A stretch of 64,000 nt of DNA from VRUE01 sp963707965. GTDB taxonomy: Bacteria > Actinomycetota > Thermoleophilia > Solirubrobacterales > 70-9. The notes under the pieces were generated by a model, which was not told the DNA's origin, did not search any database, and saw only the letters and a program-made list of their open reading frames with translations. Every line of letters begins with the position of its first letter. The stretch's first letter is position 1. The translations under genes were made by a program, and so were the position numbers. Positions 29,974 to 38,178 of the stretch are shown piece after piece. The stretch lies in NCBI GenBank assembly GCA_963707965.1, contig CAVPRR010000007.1:1-64000 (forward strand), given 5' to 3'.

Positions 29974-30480
29974 ATGGAGCGCGAGAAGCTGAAGGCGATC
30001 CAGGCGCCGCTGAAGGAACGCTACGCGCAGGAGCCCGAGGCGGCGCTGGTCACCCTCAGGGCAAGCGGCACGCTGGGCGAGCGTGTCTCATGCTCAATCG
30101 ACACCGGACGGGCGCTGGCCGAAGCCGGACTGCACCCCGCATCCGGCGGCAACGGCACCCAGCTCTGCTCGGGCGACATGCTGCTCGAGGCGCTCGTCGC
30201 CTGCGCCGGGGTGACCCTGAGGGCGGTCGCCACCTCGCTTGGAATCGCAGTCGAGTCGGGAACGGTCCGTGCCGAGGGCGACCTGGACTTCCGCGGGACG
30301 ATGGCGGTCGACCGCGAGGCGCCGGTTGGCTTCCGCGCGATCCGCCTCAGCTTCGACCTCGACGCCGACGCCAGCGAGGAGGAGCTCGACACCCTGCTGA
30401 AGCTGACCGAGCGCTACTGCGTCGTCTTCCAGACCCTCTCCACGCCCGCCGAGCTGTCGGCCGAGCTTCGCGCCGGCTAG
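29974..30480 (+). CDS. OsmC-family protein
   Basis: A 168-residue OsmC/Ohr-fold protein. The two redox cysteines of the family are present in LEALVACAGVTLRAVA and LTERYCVVFQTL, with an extra Cys in TQLCSGDMLLEA. Family members reduce organic hydroperoxides or have related thiol functions. The start is ATG 29974 and the spacer to the divergent membrane gene is 58 nt. The next gene begins 26 nt downstream on the same strand. Confidence 0.88.
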   Translation: MEREKLKAIQAPLKERYAQEPEAALVTLRASGTLGERVSCSIDTGRALAEAGLHPASGGNGTQLCSGDMLLEALVACAGVTLRAVATSLGIAVESGTVRAEGDLDFRGTMAVDREAPVGFRAIRLSFDLDADASEEELDTLLKLTERYCVVFQTLSTPAELSAELRAG

Positions 30481-30506
30481 GGGACCCGGAGGCGCTCGCC
30501 AGCCAG

Positions 30507-31451
30507 ATGGCAAGCCCGTTGCGACACCTGGGTGAGCTGGCGAGGGCGCGAGCCACCAGACGCTCCGCCGAACGCGACGACGGGCAGGCTCTCGCGGAGC
30601 TGGAGCGCCGGCCGTTGCAGCTGCCGGACGGCCTGGAGGTCGAGTGGCTTGGCGTGTCCGGCTACCGCCTCAGCTTCGAGGGGCAGACCCTGTTCGTCGA
30701 TCCCTATCTCTCCCGCGTGCCGTTCCGCCACCTTGTGCTGCGCCGCCAAACCCTGCCTGACACCGCCGCCCTCGACCGCTTCGCCGCCGCGCCGGGCGGG
30801 GTGGTGGGGGTCCTCGTCGGCCACACCCATTTCGACCACGCGGTCGACGCCCCGGCGATCGCCCGGCGCTTCGGCTGTAGGGCGTACGGATCGAGCTCGC
30901 TGCTCAACCTGATGGCGCTGCATGGGCTGGCCGATCGGGTGGTCGACGTCGAGCCCTACCGGCACTATGAGCTCGGCCCGTTCGAGGTCAGCTTCACCCC
31001 CAGCGTCCACTCGAAGCTGCTGCTCGGCCTCGCCGTCCCCTACGACGGAGAACTCACCTGCGAGCACCTCGATGGCCTCTCCCCCGCCGCCTACCGCTGC
31101 GGGCAGGTCTGGGGAATCTCGATCGAGGTTGCCGGCCTGCGCTTCTACCACCAGGGCAGCGCAAACCTGATCGATGAGGCGATCCGCGAGCGGGGGGTCG
31201 ACGTCTTTCTGGCCGGAATCGCCGGGCGCGGCTTCACCCGGGACTACTGGCGGCGGATCCTCCCCCGCCTCGATCCCGGCGTCGTCGTACCGACCCACTA
31301 CGACAACTTCTTCCGCCCACTTGGCCGGCCACTTGAGTTCGTCACCGACGTGCAGCTCTCCGAGCTCCCGGCCGAGATCGGAGCGGTCGGTGCCGACATC
31401 GAGCTGGCCGCCCTGCCCCGCGCCGACGGAGAGCGGCCCTCGCTCCCCTGA
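30507..31451 (+). CDS. Metallo-beta-lactamase-fold hydrolase
   Basis: A 314-residue protein of the beta-lactamase_2 group (UlaG/RomA-like). The sequence shows VSGYRLSFEGQTLFVDPYLS, the zinc motif GHTHFDHAVD (HxHxDH), a mid His in VSFTPSVHSKL, and late metal ligands in HQGSANLID and VVVPTHYDNF. Many members hydrolyse phosphodiesters or lactones, and the substrate is unknown here. The ATG at 30507 gives the first conserved residues about 50 in; the frame is open further upstream only as an OsmC shadow. It probably shares a transcript with the OsmC gene. Confidence 0.85.
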   Translation: MASPLRHLGELARARATRRSAERDDGQALAELERRPLQLPDGLEVEWLGVSGYRLSFEGQTLFVDPYLSRVPFRHLVLRRQTLPDTAALDRFAAAPGGVVGVLVGHTHFDHAVDAPAIARRFGCRAYGSSSLLNLMALHGLADRVVDVEPYRHYELGPFEVSFTPSVHSKLLLGLAVPYDGELTCEHLDGLSPAAYRCGQVWGISIEVAGLRFYHQGSANLIDEAIRERGVDVFLAGIAGRGFTRDYWRRILPRLDPGVVVPTHYDNFFRPLGRPLEFVTDVQLSELPAEIGAVGADIELAALPRADGERPSLP

Positions 31452-31476
31452 CCAACGTTTGATTGCACTGATTTTA

Positions 31477-31835
31477 TGGAGGCGGTCGGAATCGAACCGA
31501 CATCCGCGGCCGTAGCGCGAAGGTCTCTACAGGTTTAGCCGGCGCTTGATTCTCGTCTCCCGGGGTCCGCGCCGGCGGGCACTGCGGGAGACAAAGCCCT
31601 CTTAGATGTCCCCTGGCGAACGGGGCGATCCGCCCGGGTAAGCCCGCAATTGAAGCCGGTGCCCCTCCCCGCGGGCGAGGGAGGGCCGACTCTCACTCGC
31701 TTAGCTGTGAACTAAGCAGCGAGGGCGAACTCATGGTCCGCACGTATTGGTTTTTGCCGGTGTTTTACGAGGCCTCCGGCAACCTCGACCTGCAACCTTT
31801 CGCACGGATCGACCACGTCGAAGCCTGTCGCCCCC
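31477..31835 (-). ncRNA. ssrA: tmRNA (10Sa RNA)
   Basis: The minus-strand RNA starts GGGGGCGACAGGCTTCGACG and ends with a T-arm GGTTCGATTCC and acceptor CCGCCTCC plus A73. The 7-bp acceptor stem pairs with a G-U at the third pair, the alanyl-tRNA synthetase identity feature. CCA is not encoded. The tag reading frame ends ADHEFALAA and a TAG stop, followed by the TAG-flanking hairpin (GCTTAG / CTAAGC). With this frame the tag could read QKPIRADHEFALAA, though the exact resume codon is uncertain. The protein partner SmpB is encoded about 2 kb away on the same strand. It rescues stalled ribosomes. Confidence 0.95.
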
Positions 31836-31911
31836 GTGCTATGTGCTGTTCGATTGTACGGTGTAGCGATGGCGGCGATGTCAAGTCCGGCCCCGGACTT
31901 GACAGCGCCGC

Positions 31912-33819
31912 TCAGACGCTCGAGCGGCGCTTCAGCTCTTCCGCGAACTCCCGTGGGAAGCCGGCGATTTCGTCGAGCTCGTCGACTGACTGGAAGCGAC
32001 CGACGCGCTCGCGGTGGGCGAGCAGCCGGGTCGCCTGTGTGACCGACAATCCCTGCTCCCGCAGCTGCTCGAAGCTGACGGTATTGAGCTCGATCGTACC
32101 GCCCGCCTGAGCCGCGGGAGGCGGCATCTCCGGCGCTGGCGGCGGGGCTTGGCCTGGCGCTGGCGGCGGGGCTTGGCCTGGCGCTGGCGGCGGGGCTTGG
32201 CCTGGCGCCGGGGGCGTGACTTGGCCTGGCGCCGGGGGCGTGATTTGGCCTGGCGCCGGGGGCGTGATTTGGCCTGGCGCCGGGGGCGTGATGTGGCCTG
32301 GCGCAGGCGGCTGAGGCAGTTGCGAAACAGGCTCGGGCGGTGGTGTCGCCGGCTGCTGCGGTGGGGGTGGCAACTGCTGCGACGGCTGCTGAGCCGGTGG
32401 AGGTGGTTGCTCAACCGGTTGAGGTGGCTGATGCGCCGGGGGTGGCGCCAGTTGGTTCGGTGGAGGTGGCTGATGCGCCGGGGCGGGTGGCTGCTGCGGT
32501 TGGGCTGCCGGCGGCGCGCCCTGCACCGAGTGGATCACTGCCTGCTCGGCTTCGACGGCCCGTCGCTCGGCCTCGCGCGCGCGCTCCTCAGCCTGCGCAA
32601 CGCTTTCCCGAATCTCGCGCAGGCGCTGCTCGCGTGCGGCCTCCTCCGACTTCAGCCTCGAGAGGCGCTCCGCCTCGGCGGCGCGACGTTCAGCCCCCTT
32701 GATGCGCTCCTCGATCTGGCGCAGACGCTCCTGAGCGTCCTCCAGCGAGCGCTCCTGGGCTTCCCGCTCCTGCTGCAGCCGGTGCTCCGCGGTATGCAGG
32801 TCCGGGGCGGGAGCATGCGCCGGTGGTTCTACAGCCGGGGGGGGCGGCGCCTGGGTGGAGGAGACCGCCTCCATGCTCTGGGTCGTCTGTCCCGCCTGGG
32901 GATGTGCCGGCTCCTCCGCACTGCGCTGGAGTCGCGCGGCCTCTTCAATGCGCCGGTCAGCCTCGGCGCGGATCCTTTCCTCCTCGCGCTGGATCTCCGC
33001 CACCTTGTCGCGAACCCTCTGTTCCGCTGCTGCGGGCTCGTATCCGGCGGGTGGCGGAACCGCACCGGCCGGCAGCGGGATGTCCGGTGCCGGGGCGCCC
33101 GGCAACGGCGGTGCCATGCCGGGAGGCGATGGTGGCGCGGCCTGCACGGGAGGGGGCTGCTGTGGGATGGACTGCATGGCAGGAGGCTGCTGTGGGATGG
33201 GCTGCATGGCAGGAGGCTGAGTGGGAGGCTGGGGCGGCAGCTGGGGCGCGGTGGGCGGCTGGGTCCCCTGCCGCTCTAGCAACTCGCGCTCCTGGGCGGC
33301 GCGTGCTGCGGCGAGCTGACGCTCGGCCTGGGCGGCCTCCTTCTTCGCCCGCCTCGACGAGCCGCCGCCGCGCGCCTGGCGCCCCGTTCGCTTCTGAGTT
33401 CGCTCCTCCCTGCGGCGCTTCGCCTCCGCCTGGCGCTTCTTTCGATGCTCCATGCGCGCCGCACGCTGCTTTTCGCGAGCCTGTTTCCGCTTCTCCTTGG
33501 CGCTCGTGGGACGTGCAGATGACGGCACTCCGGCCGGCGCGGGCGGCGGCGCAGGGGGAGCGGCCGCGGGAGCGGCGATCGTGCCCGGACCGGCGACTCC
33601 CTTTCTTTTCTGCTTCTCCTTGCTGCGGCGCTGGACGATGCTGACGGCGAGCAGGAGCACCAGGATCGCCACGAGCAGCCCGGCGGCGAAGTACTGGATG
33701 TTGTCGCTGACGTAGTCGCCGGCCTTGCTGGGAAAGGACTCAGCCTGCGCCCCGGCAGGCGCCAGCAGCGCCAGTGCAAGCATTGCCAGTGGGAAAAGCC
33801 GCACAAACCTGGAACCCAT
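31912..33819 (-). CDS. Membrane-anchored coiled-coil protein with Pro-rich repeats and C-terminal HhH domain
   Basis: A 635-residue protein with a signal peptide (ALALLAPAGAQA), a transmembrane helix (YFAAGLLVAILVLLLAVSIV, about 43-62), a highly basic segment (KEKRKQAREKQRAARMEHRKKRQAEAK), a QPP-rich linker, two Glu/Arg coiled coils around residues 265-305 and 340-430, seven PAPGQxxPP repeats (about 32150-32300), and a final 60 residues with helix-hairpin-helix character (IELNTVSFEQLREQGLSV, FQSVDELDEIAGFP). The C-terminal part resembles ComEA/PilX-type HhH domains that bind DNA. It lies between tmRNA and smpB. The combination suggests a membrane-tethered nucleic-acid binder, but this is inferred. 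Confidence 0.75.
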   Translation of the reverse strand: MGSRFVRLFPLAMLALALLAPAGAQAESFPSKAGDYVSDNIQYFAAGLLVAILVLLLAVSIVQRRSKEKQKRKGVAGPGTIAAPAAAPPAPPPAPAGVPSSARPTSAKEKRKQAREKQRAARMEHRKKRQAEAKRRREERTQKRTGRQARGGGSSRRAKKEAAQAERQLAAARAAQERELLERQGTQPPTAPQLPPQPPTQPPAMQPIPQQPPAMQSIPQQPPPVQAAPPSPPGMAPPLPGAPAPDIPLPAGAVPPPAGYEPAAAEQRVRDKVAEIQREEERIRAEADRRIEEAARLQRSAEEPAHPQAGQTTQSMEAVSSTQAPPPPAVEPPAHAPAPDLHTAEHRLQQEREAQERSLEDAQERLRQIEERIKGAERRAAEAERLSRLKSEEAAREQRLREIRESVAQAEERAREAERRAVEAEQAVIHSVQGAPPAAQPQQPPAPAHQPPPPNQLAPPPAHQPPQPVEQPPPPAQQPSQQLPPPPQQPATPPPEPVSQLPQPPAPGHITPPAPGQITPPAPGQITPPAPGQVTPPAPGQAPPPAPGQAPPPAPGQAPPPAPEMPPPAAQAGGTIELNTVSFEQLREQGLSVTQATRLLAHRERVGRFQSVDELDEIAGFPREFAEELKRRSSV

Positions 33820-33830
33820 AGGACTCGAAG

Positions 33831-34310
33831 CTACCTCATTCGGCCCTTGAATTCGCGCTCGACCTCCCGCCGAACGTCGCGCTCCGCAATCTCACGGCGG
33901 CGGTCGCGGCCCTCCTTTCCGCGAGCGAGCGCCAGCTCGACCTTGGCGCGCGGCCCCTTGAAGTAGATCCTCGTCGGGATCAGCGTCAGGCCCTTCTGCG
34001 CGGTCTTGCCGACAAGGCGCTCGATCTCCGCTCTGTGCAGGAGCAGCTTGCGGGTCCGCTCGGGCTCGTGGTTCTCGCGGCTGGCGGGCGCGTACGGCGG
34101 GATGTGGAGGCCGCGGAGCCAGACCTCGCCGCGATCGACCACGGCGTAGGCGTCGGTCATCTGCGCCTTACCACTGCGCAGCGACTTCACCTCCGAGCCA
34201 CGCAGGACGATCCCCGCCTCGATCTTCTCGACCAGCTCGAACTTCTGCCTGGCGCGGCGATTTGTCGCGACGTCGCCGGACGCCGGCTCGCGCTGCTTCT
34301 TAGAGGCCAT
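33831..34310 (-). CDS. smpB: SsrA-binding protein SmpB
   Basis: A 159-residue partner of tmRNA that places it in stalled ribosomes. Conserved parts are ATNRRARQKFELVEKIEAGIVL, GSEVKSLRSGKAQ, the HIPPYAPASRENHEPERTRKLLL block, and a basic C-terminal tail (GRDRRREIAERD). The ATG at 34310 has GGAGG six bases upstream, which decides it over the ATG at 34331. It is downstream of the RNB exonuclease gene; smpB beside an RNase R-type gene is a common arrangement and fits joint roles in tmRNA-linked decay. Confidence 0.95.
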   Translation of the reverse strand: MASKKQREPASGDVATNRRARQKFELVEKIEAGIVLRGSEVKSLRSGKAQMTDAYAVVDRGEVWLRGLHIPPYAPASRENHEPERTRKLLLHRAEIERLVGKTAQKGLTLIPTRIYFKGPRAKVELALARGKEGRDRRREIAERDVRREVEREFKGRMR

Positions 34311-34465
34311 TCGGAACCTCCGCGTGTGCAACTGGCGCGCGCCGGACCAAGCGGGGCAAGGACGCAGGGTGCAGCCTTTGGTGGTGCCAAAGGCAAACCC
34401 GAGGACGTAGCACCGCGCAGCGTCCGCCGCCGCCAGGCGTGCGCGGGGGGGTTCCGAATGGCCTC
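34303..34465. repeat. 16-bp inverted repeat spanning the rnr-smpB spacer
   Basis: GAGGCCATTCGGAACC (34303-34318), which contains the smpB start region, is exactly mirrored by GGTTCCGAATGGCCTC (34450-34465). A direct CTTCTTAG copy lies outside each arm. The two arms flank about 130 nt that hold a TGGTGCCAAAG-type small hairpin. It could form a long-range stem that sequesters the smpB translation start. Confidence 0.75.
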
Positions 34466-34471
34466 GTCTTC

Positions 34472-36058
34472 TTAGACATTGACCGGAACCAGGTCAACGC
34501 GCCCGCGAGCCGCGTCTACGGATATCACGCGGACGGATACTTGATCTCCCAATCGGATGGCGCGGCCGGACTCGCGACCGACCAGCGCGACCTCGGTGGC
34601 ATTCAACTCGACTCGTTCCCCACCCAGCAGCCGCGCCGGAACGAAACCCTCGTAGACGTCGCCCAGCTCGCCGCCGAAGGCAACGAAGGCCCCGCCGCGG
34701 ATCACCCCGGACACCTCTCCCTCGAACTCCGCGTCCTCACCGCGCTGGCGCAGCTCGCGATCGAGGAGGAAGGCAGCGCATGTGTCGTCGGCCGCCCGCT
34801 CGATCCGCATCGACTCGCGCTCTCGCTCGCTGCAGCGCGAGGCCGCCTCCCGCACCTCGGCTGTTCGCGGCGCCCTCTCCCCCTCTCCCAGCGCAGCCAG
34901 CAGCGCCCGATGGACGACAAGGTCCGGGTAGCGGCGAATCGGGGACGTAAAGTGGCAGTAGGCGCGACTGCCGAGTCCGGCATGGCCGCTGTTCCGCTCG
35001 CTGTACTGAGCCTGCTTGAGGGAGCGAAGCACGAGCGATGTATACGCCTCGCGGCCGTGTCCGCGCCGCGCGGCCTCCCGCTGGACCAGCCGGCTCGCCT
35101 GAGCGGCGATCTCGCCCGCCTGGCGGGGCGAGATCGCCTCGCGCAGCGGGGGGGTTGGGATCCCCAGGTCGTCCAGCTGCGCGATCAGTCGCTCGACTCG
35201 CTGCGGATCGGGCTGGGCATGGACGCGGTAGATCGCCGGCACCCGCTTTCGCTCGAGCAGCTGTGCAACCTGCTCGTTGGTGAGGATCATCAACCGCTCG
35301 ATCAGCCGGTGCGACTCGGTCTGAACCACACCGCGGGCACCGACCACGCTGCCTGCGGTGTCGAAGCGGAACTCGGGCTCGAAGGACTCGACGTCAAGGC
35401 TGGTCGTGCCCCGCCGCTCACCAAGCGAAGCGGCGGCCTCCCGGGCAACGGCGAGCGGCTCGGCGATGATCTCCGGAGCGGCGGCGCGACCGGAGAAGAT
35501 CACGTCGAGCTCGTCGTAATCTAGCCGTGCATCCGAGCGCACCCGGCTGCGGAAGAAGCTCGTGGCCCGTGGCGCGCCCCCGGGGCCCAGCTCAATCTCC
35601 GTGGTGACGGCAAGGCGCTCCGTGCCCGGCGCGAGACTGCACGCCTCCTCGCTCAGCGCGTGGGGCAGCATCGGCTCGACCGTCCCCGGCACGTAGGTGC
35701 TGTTGGCACGGCGCTTTGCCTCGCGGTCGAGCGGCGAGTCGGGCGGGACGTGAGCGGCAACGTCGGCGATGTGGACCCAGAGCCGGATGACGTCGCCCTC
35801 GCGCCGCGCTGAGACCGCATCGTCGAAGTCACGCGCCGTCGCGGGGTCGACCGTGAAGGTTGGCAGGTCGGTGAGATCACGGCGGGGAGCGGACCGTGAC
35901 TCCGCCGCACTCGCCTGCCGGCGGGCTTCGACCTCGAGGGAGGCTTGAAAGCCTCGCCTTCCGAGCTCCTCTCGAAGCAGGGCCTCGACCGCGTCGCGGG
36001 CCGTTTTCGGCGCGGCCCTCCCGCGCGAACGGGTCCGGCCGCCTCGGCGCCGGCTCAC
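34472..36058 (-). CDS. rnr: RNB-domain exoribonuclease (RNase II/R family)
   Basis: A 528-residue 3'-5' exoribonuclease. The RNB catalytic domain has FTVDPATARDFDDAVSA, with the Asp cluster that binds Mg2+, HIADVAAHVPPDSPLDREA, YCHFTSPIRRYPDLVVHRAL, and a C-terminal S1-like barrel (GEVSGVIRGGAFVAFGGELGDVYEGFV). It is shorter than E. coli RNase R because the N-terminal cold-shock domains are essentially absent, so it is a compact RNase II/R type. The GTG start overlaps the CtpA stop (GTGA). It is probably co-expressed with smpB. Confidence 0.9.
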   Translation of the reverse strand: MSRRRGGRTRSRGRAAPKTARDAVEALLREELGRRGFQASLEVEARRQASAAESRSAPRRDLTDLPTFTVDPATARDFDDAVSARREGDVIRLWVHIADVAAHVPPDSPLDREAKRRANSTYVPGTVEPMLPHALSEEACSLAPGTERLAVTTEIELGPGGAPRATSFFRSRVRSDARLDYDELDVIFSGRAAAPEIIAEPLAVAREAAASLGERRGTTSLDVESFEPEFRFDTAGSVVGARGVVQTESHRLIERLMILTNEQVAQLLERKRVPAIYRVHAQPDPQRVERLIAQLDDLGIPTPPLREAISPRQAGEIAAQASRLVQREAARRGHGREAYTSLVLRSLKQAQYSERNSGHAGLGSRAYCHFTSPIRRYPDLVVHRALLAALGEGERAPRTAEVREAASRCSERERESMRIERAADDTCAAFLLDRELRQRGEDAEFEGEVSGVIRGGAFVAFGGELGDVYEGFVPARLLGGERVELNATEVALVGRESGRAIRLGDQVSVRVISVDAARGRVDLVPVNV

Positions 36059-37245
36059 CCCTGGACCCGCTGCTTGGCCAGCACCTGCAGCGCCCTGCCC
36101 AGCGCCTCGTCGCGATCCGTTCCCGCCAGGTCCCGAACAGCGACGTCGGGATGGATGCCGTTGCCGGCGAGGTTCTTCCCATCCGGTGTGAAGTACTCGC
36201 CAACGGTCAGCTTCAGCGCACCGCCGTTGGACAGGCCGATCTCCTGCTGGAAGACCCCCTTGCCGAACGATTGGGCGCCAACCACCGTCGCCCCCGCATC
36301 GTCGGCCAGCGCCGCCGTCAGGATCTCCGCCGCCGACGCCGTGTTGCCGTCGATCAGGACGACAGCCGGAAGCGCCGGCAGGTTGCCCCCCTTGGTCCGG
36401 TAGACGGCATGGCCCTGGGAGCGCGAGTCGGTGGAGACGACAACTTCGCCCTCCGGCAGGAACACGCTGGCGACGAGCACCGCCTCTCCGAGCAGGCCGC
36501 CACCGTTCCCGCGCAGGTCGAGCACCAGCCCCCGTGCCCCCCGCCGCTCAAGCTTCCGAACGGCATGGCGGACGGCTCCATGGGCGCCTTCGCTGAAGGC
36601 GGCGAGCCGCGCGTAGCCGAGCTTTCGGCCGTCGACCGTCCTGAGCCCGCTGCTGATGACCGGCAGCCGGATCTCGGCACGCGTGAGGTGCACGCGCCGG
36701 ACCCCGCTGCTCGGCGGCCGCACCACGCCGATCGTCACTTCGGTGCCCTCGGGGCCCTTGATCCTTCGCGTCGCCGCCTCGCTGTTCAATCCGGCGATCG
36801 AGCGGCCCTCGACCTCGACGATCACGTCACCCACCTCGATTCCCGCCCGCTCCGCCGGTGAGCCCTTGAAGACCTGCACGGCGCGCAGGCCGCGCTTGAC
36901 CGGAGTGACGGAGAGGCCGATCCCCGAGAAGTGGCCCTCGATTTCTTCGTTGAAGCGCGTCAGCATCGCGGGCGAGAAGTAGTCGGAGAAGCGGTCCCTG
37001 TATCGCCGTCGCAGCCCCCGGACCATCCCCTGCAGCGAGGAGTCGATCAGATCGCCCTTCGAGACCGGCCGGTAGTAGTTGCCTTCGATCAGCTCGGTTG
37101 CTTCCACCGTGAGCCCGCCCGAGCTGTCGACGAAGACGTCGCGCAGGGCGGGCGGCATTCTCGCCGGGTGGCCGCCCACCCACAGCCCCGCGGCAAGCAT
37201 TGCCAGCAGCGCAGCCGTGAGTGCCAGGCTGCGGACGGCGCTCAT
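36055..37245 (-). CDS. C-terminal processing serine protease (S41, CtpA-like)
   Basis: A 396-residue exported protease. An N-terminal membrane segment (SLALTAALLAMLAAGLWVGG) is followed by a PDZ domain (GIGLSVTPVKRGLRAVQVFKGSPAERAGIEVGDVIVEVEG) and the tail-specific protease domain with catalytic Ser in GNTASAAEILT and Lys in QSFGKGVFQ. It lies between ftsX and RNase R; ftsEX-associated peptidases usually act in the cell envelope, and this one may process wall hydrolases or their partners, an inference from location. ATG start at 37245. Confidence 0.92.
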   Translation of the reverse strand: MSAVRSLALTAALLAMLAAGLWVGGHPARMPPALRDVFVDSSGGLTVEATELIEGNYYRPVSKGDLIDSSLQGMVRGLRRRYRDRFSDYFSPAMLTRFNEEIEGHFSGIGLSVTPVKRGLRAVQVFKGSPAERAGIEVGDVIVEVEGRSIAGLNSEAATRRIKGPEGTEVTIGVVRPPSSGVRRVHLTRAEIRLPVISSGLRTVDGRKLGYARLAAFSEGAHGAVRHAVRKLERRGARGLVLDLRGNGGGLLGEAVLVASVFLPEGEVVVSTDSRSQGHAVYRTKGGNLPALPAVVLIDGNTASAAEILTAALADDAGATVVGAQSFGKGVFQQEIGLSNGGALKLTVGEYFTPDGKNLAGNGIHPDVAVRDLAGTDRDEALGRALQVLAKQRVQG

Positions 37246-37258
37246 GCGACCCTCGGCA

Positions 37259-38176
37259 CTACACCTTCAGGAAGCGCCGCAGGGTGACCCCGGAGCCGAC
37301 CGCTGAGACCAGGACCGAGGCGGCGAAAAGGATCGCAACCAGGGCGGGGAAGGAGAGCGTGCTGGAGTTCTGCGCAGCGAGCAGCGAGATCGTGTTGCTC
37401 AGGGGGTCGACGATCGTGATCTTGCCCAGCCACAGGATCAGTATCGCCACCAGGCCCCCCGCGAACCCGACCACGACCCCCTCGATCATGAACGGCCAGC
37501 GGATGAACCAGCGTGTGGCACCGACCAGGCGCATCACCTCGACCTCGCGCCGGCGGGCGTAGATCGAGAGGCGGATCGTATTGCCGACCAACATCAGCGA
37601 GGCCACGATCAGCAGCGCTGTGATCACGGTCAGCACGATCTTCAGCGCACTTGTGACCCGCTCGATCTTCTGGGCCTCCTGCTGGCGATCGAACACCTTC
37701 TCGACGATCGGGGAGATCGGCCTCGGGTTGCCGTTCGGGCCGGGCGGAACGATCGCCGCTCGCACCGAATCGAGGTTGCCGGCGTCGTCGGCCTTGACCG
37801 CGAAGTTGGCGGGCAGGGGATTTTCGTTGAGCTGCGTGAGCAGTTCCCTGCTTTCCTTCTTGTCGAGGTCTTCTTTCAGTTCCTCCAGCGCCTCGGCCTT
37901 GGTGATCAGCGTCACCGACGCGACGTGTGGGATCGCCTGCAGGCGCCGCTCCAACTGGTTGACTTCGGCCCGTGTCGCGTCGTCGTAGATCGCGACCCGG
38001 GTTTCAAGGCTGTCGCGGACCTCTTCGCTCTTCGCCTGGGTGGTCTGGAAAATCGGGATCAGAACGCCGAGGAGGATCACGGTGACGATTGTGGTCACGA
38101 TGGCAGCCATGCTCGGCGCCCCGTTCCGGCGCAATGCCCGGAATGCCTCTCTGGTGAAGAAGAACAGGCGCGACAT
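37259..38176 (-). CDS. ftsX: Cell-division ABC-type permease FtsX
   Basis: A 305-residue membrane protein with four predicted membrane segments: one near the N-terminus (MAAIVTTIVTVILLGVLIPIF), a periplasmic domain, and three C-terminal ones (LTVITALLIVASLMLVG and later). It pairs with FtsE to couple ATP hydrolysis to peptidoglycan hydrolase activation at the septum. The FtsX N-terminal segment (SRLFFFTREAFRALRRNGAPS) is conserved. It starts 2 nt after the FtsE stop, so expression is coupled. No anomalies. Confidence 0.94.
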   Translation of the reverse strand: MSRLFFFTREAFRALRRNGAPSMAAIVTTIVTVILLGVLIPIFQTTQAKSEEVRDSLETRVAIYDDATRAEVNQLERRLQAIPHVASVTLITKAEALEELKEDLDKKESRELLTQLNENPLPANFAVKADDAGNLDSVRAAIVPPGPNGNPRPISPIVEKVFDRQQEAQKIERVTSALKIVLTVITALLIVASLMLVGNTIRLSIYARRREVEVMRLVGATRWFIRWPFMIEGVVVGFAGGLVAILILWLGKITIVDPLSNTISLLAAQNSSTLSFPALVAILFAASVLVSAVGSGVTLRRFLKV

Positions 38177-38178
38177 GG

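Noticed and set aside
31733..32110. Open frame over the tmRNA 5' part
   Set aside because: It overlaps the tmRNA on the opposite strand and has no protein-like features.
34300..34497. A small open frame (MSKKTRPFGTPP...) between rnr and smpB
   Set aside because: It overlaps the rnr stop and smpB start in another frame, has no ribosome-binding site, and the inverted repeat explains its similarity to the smpB start.
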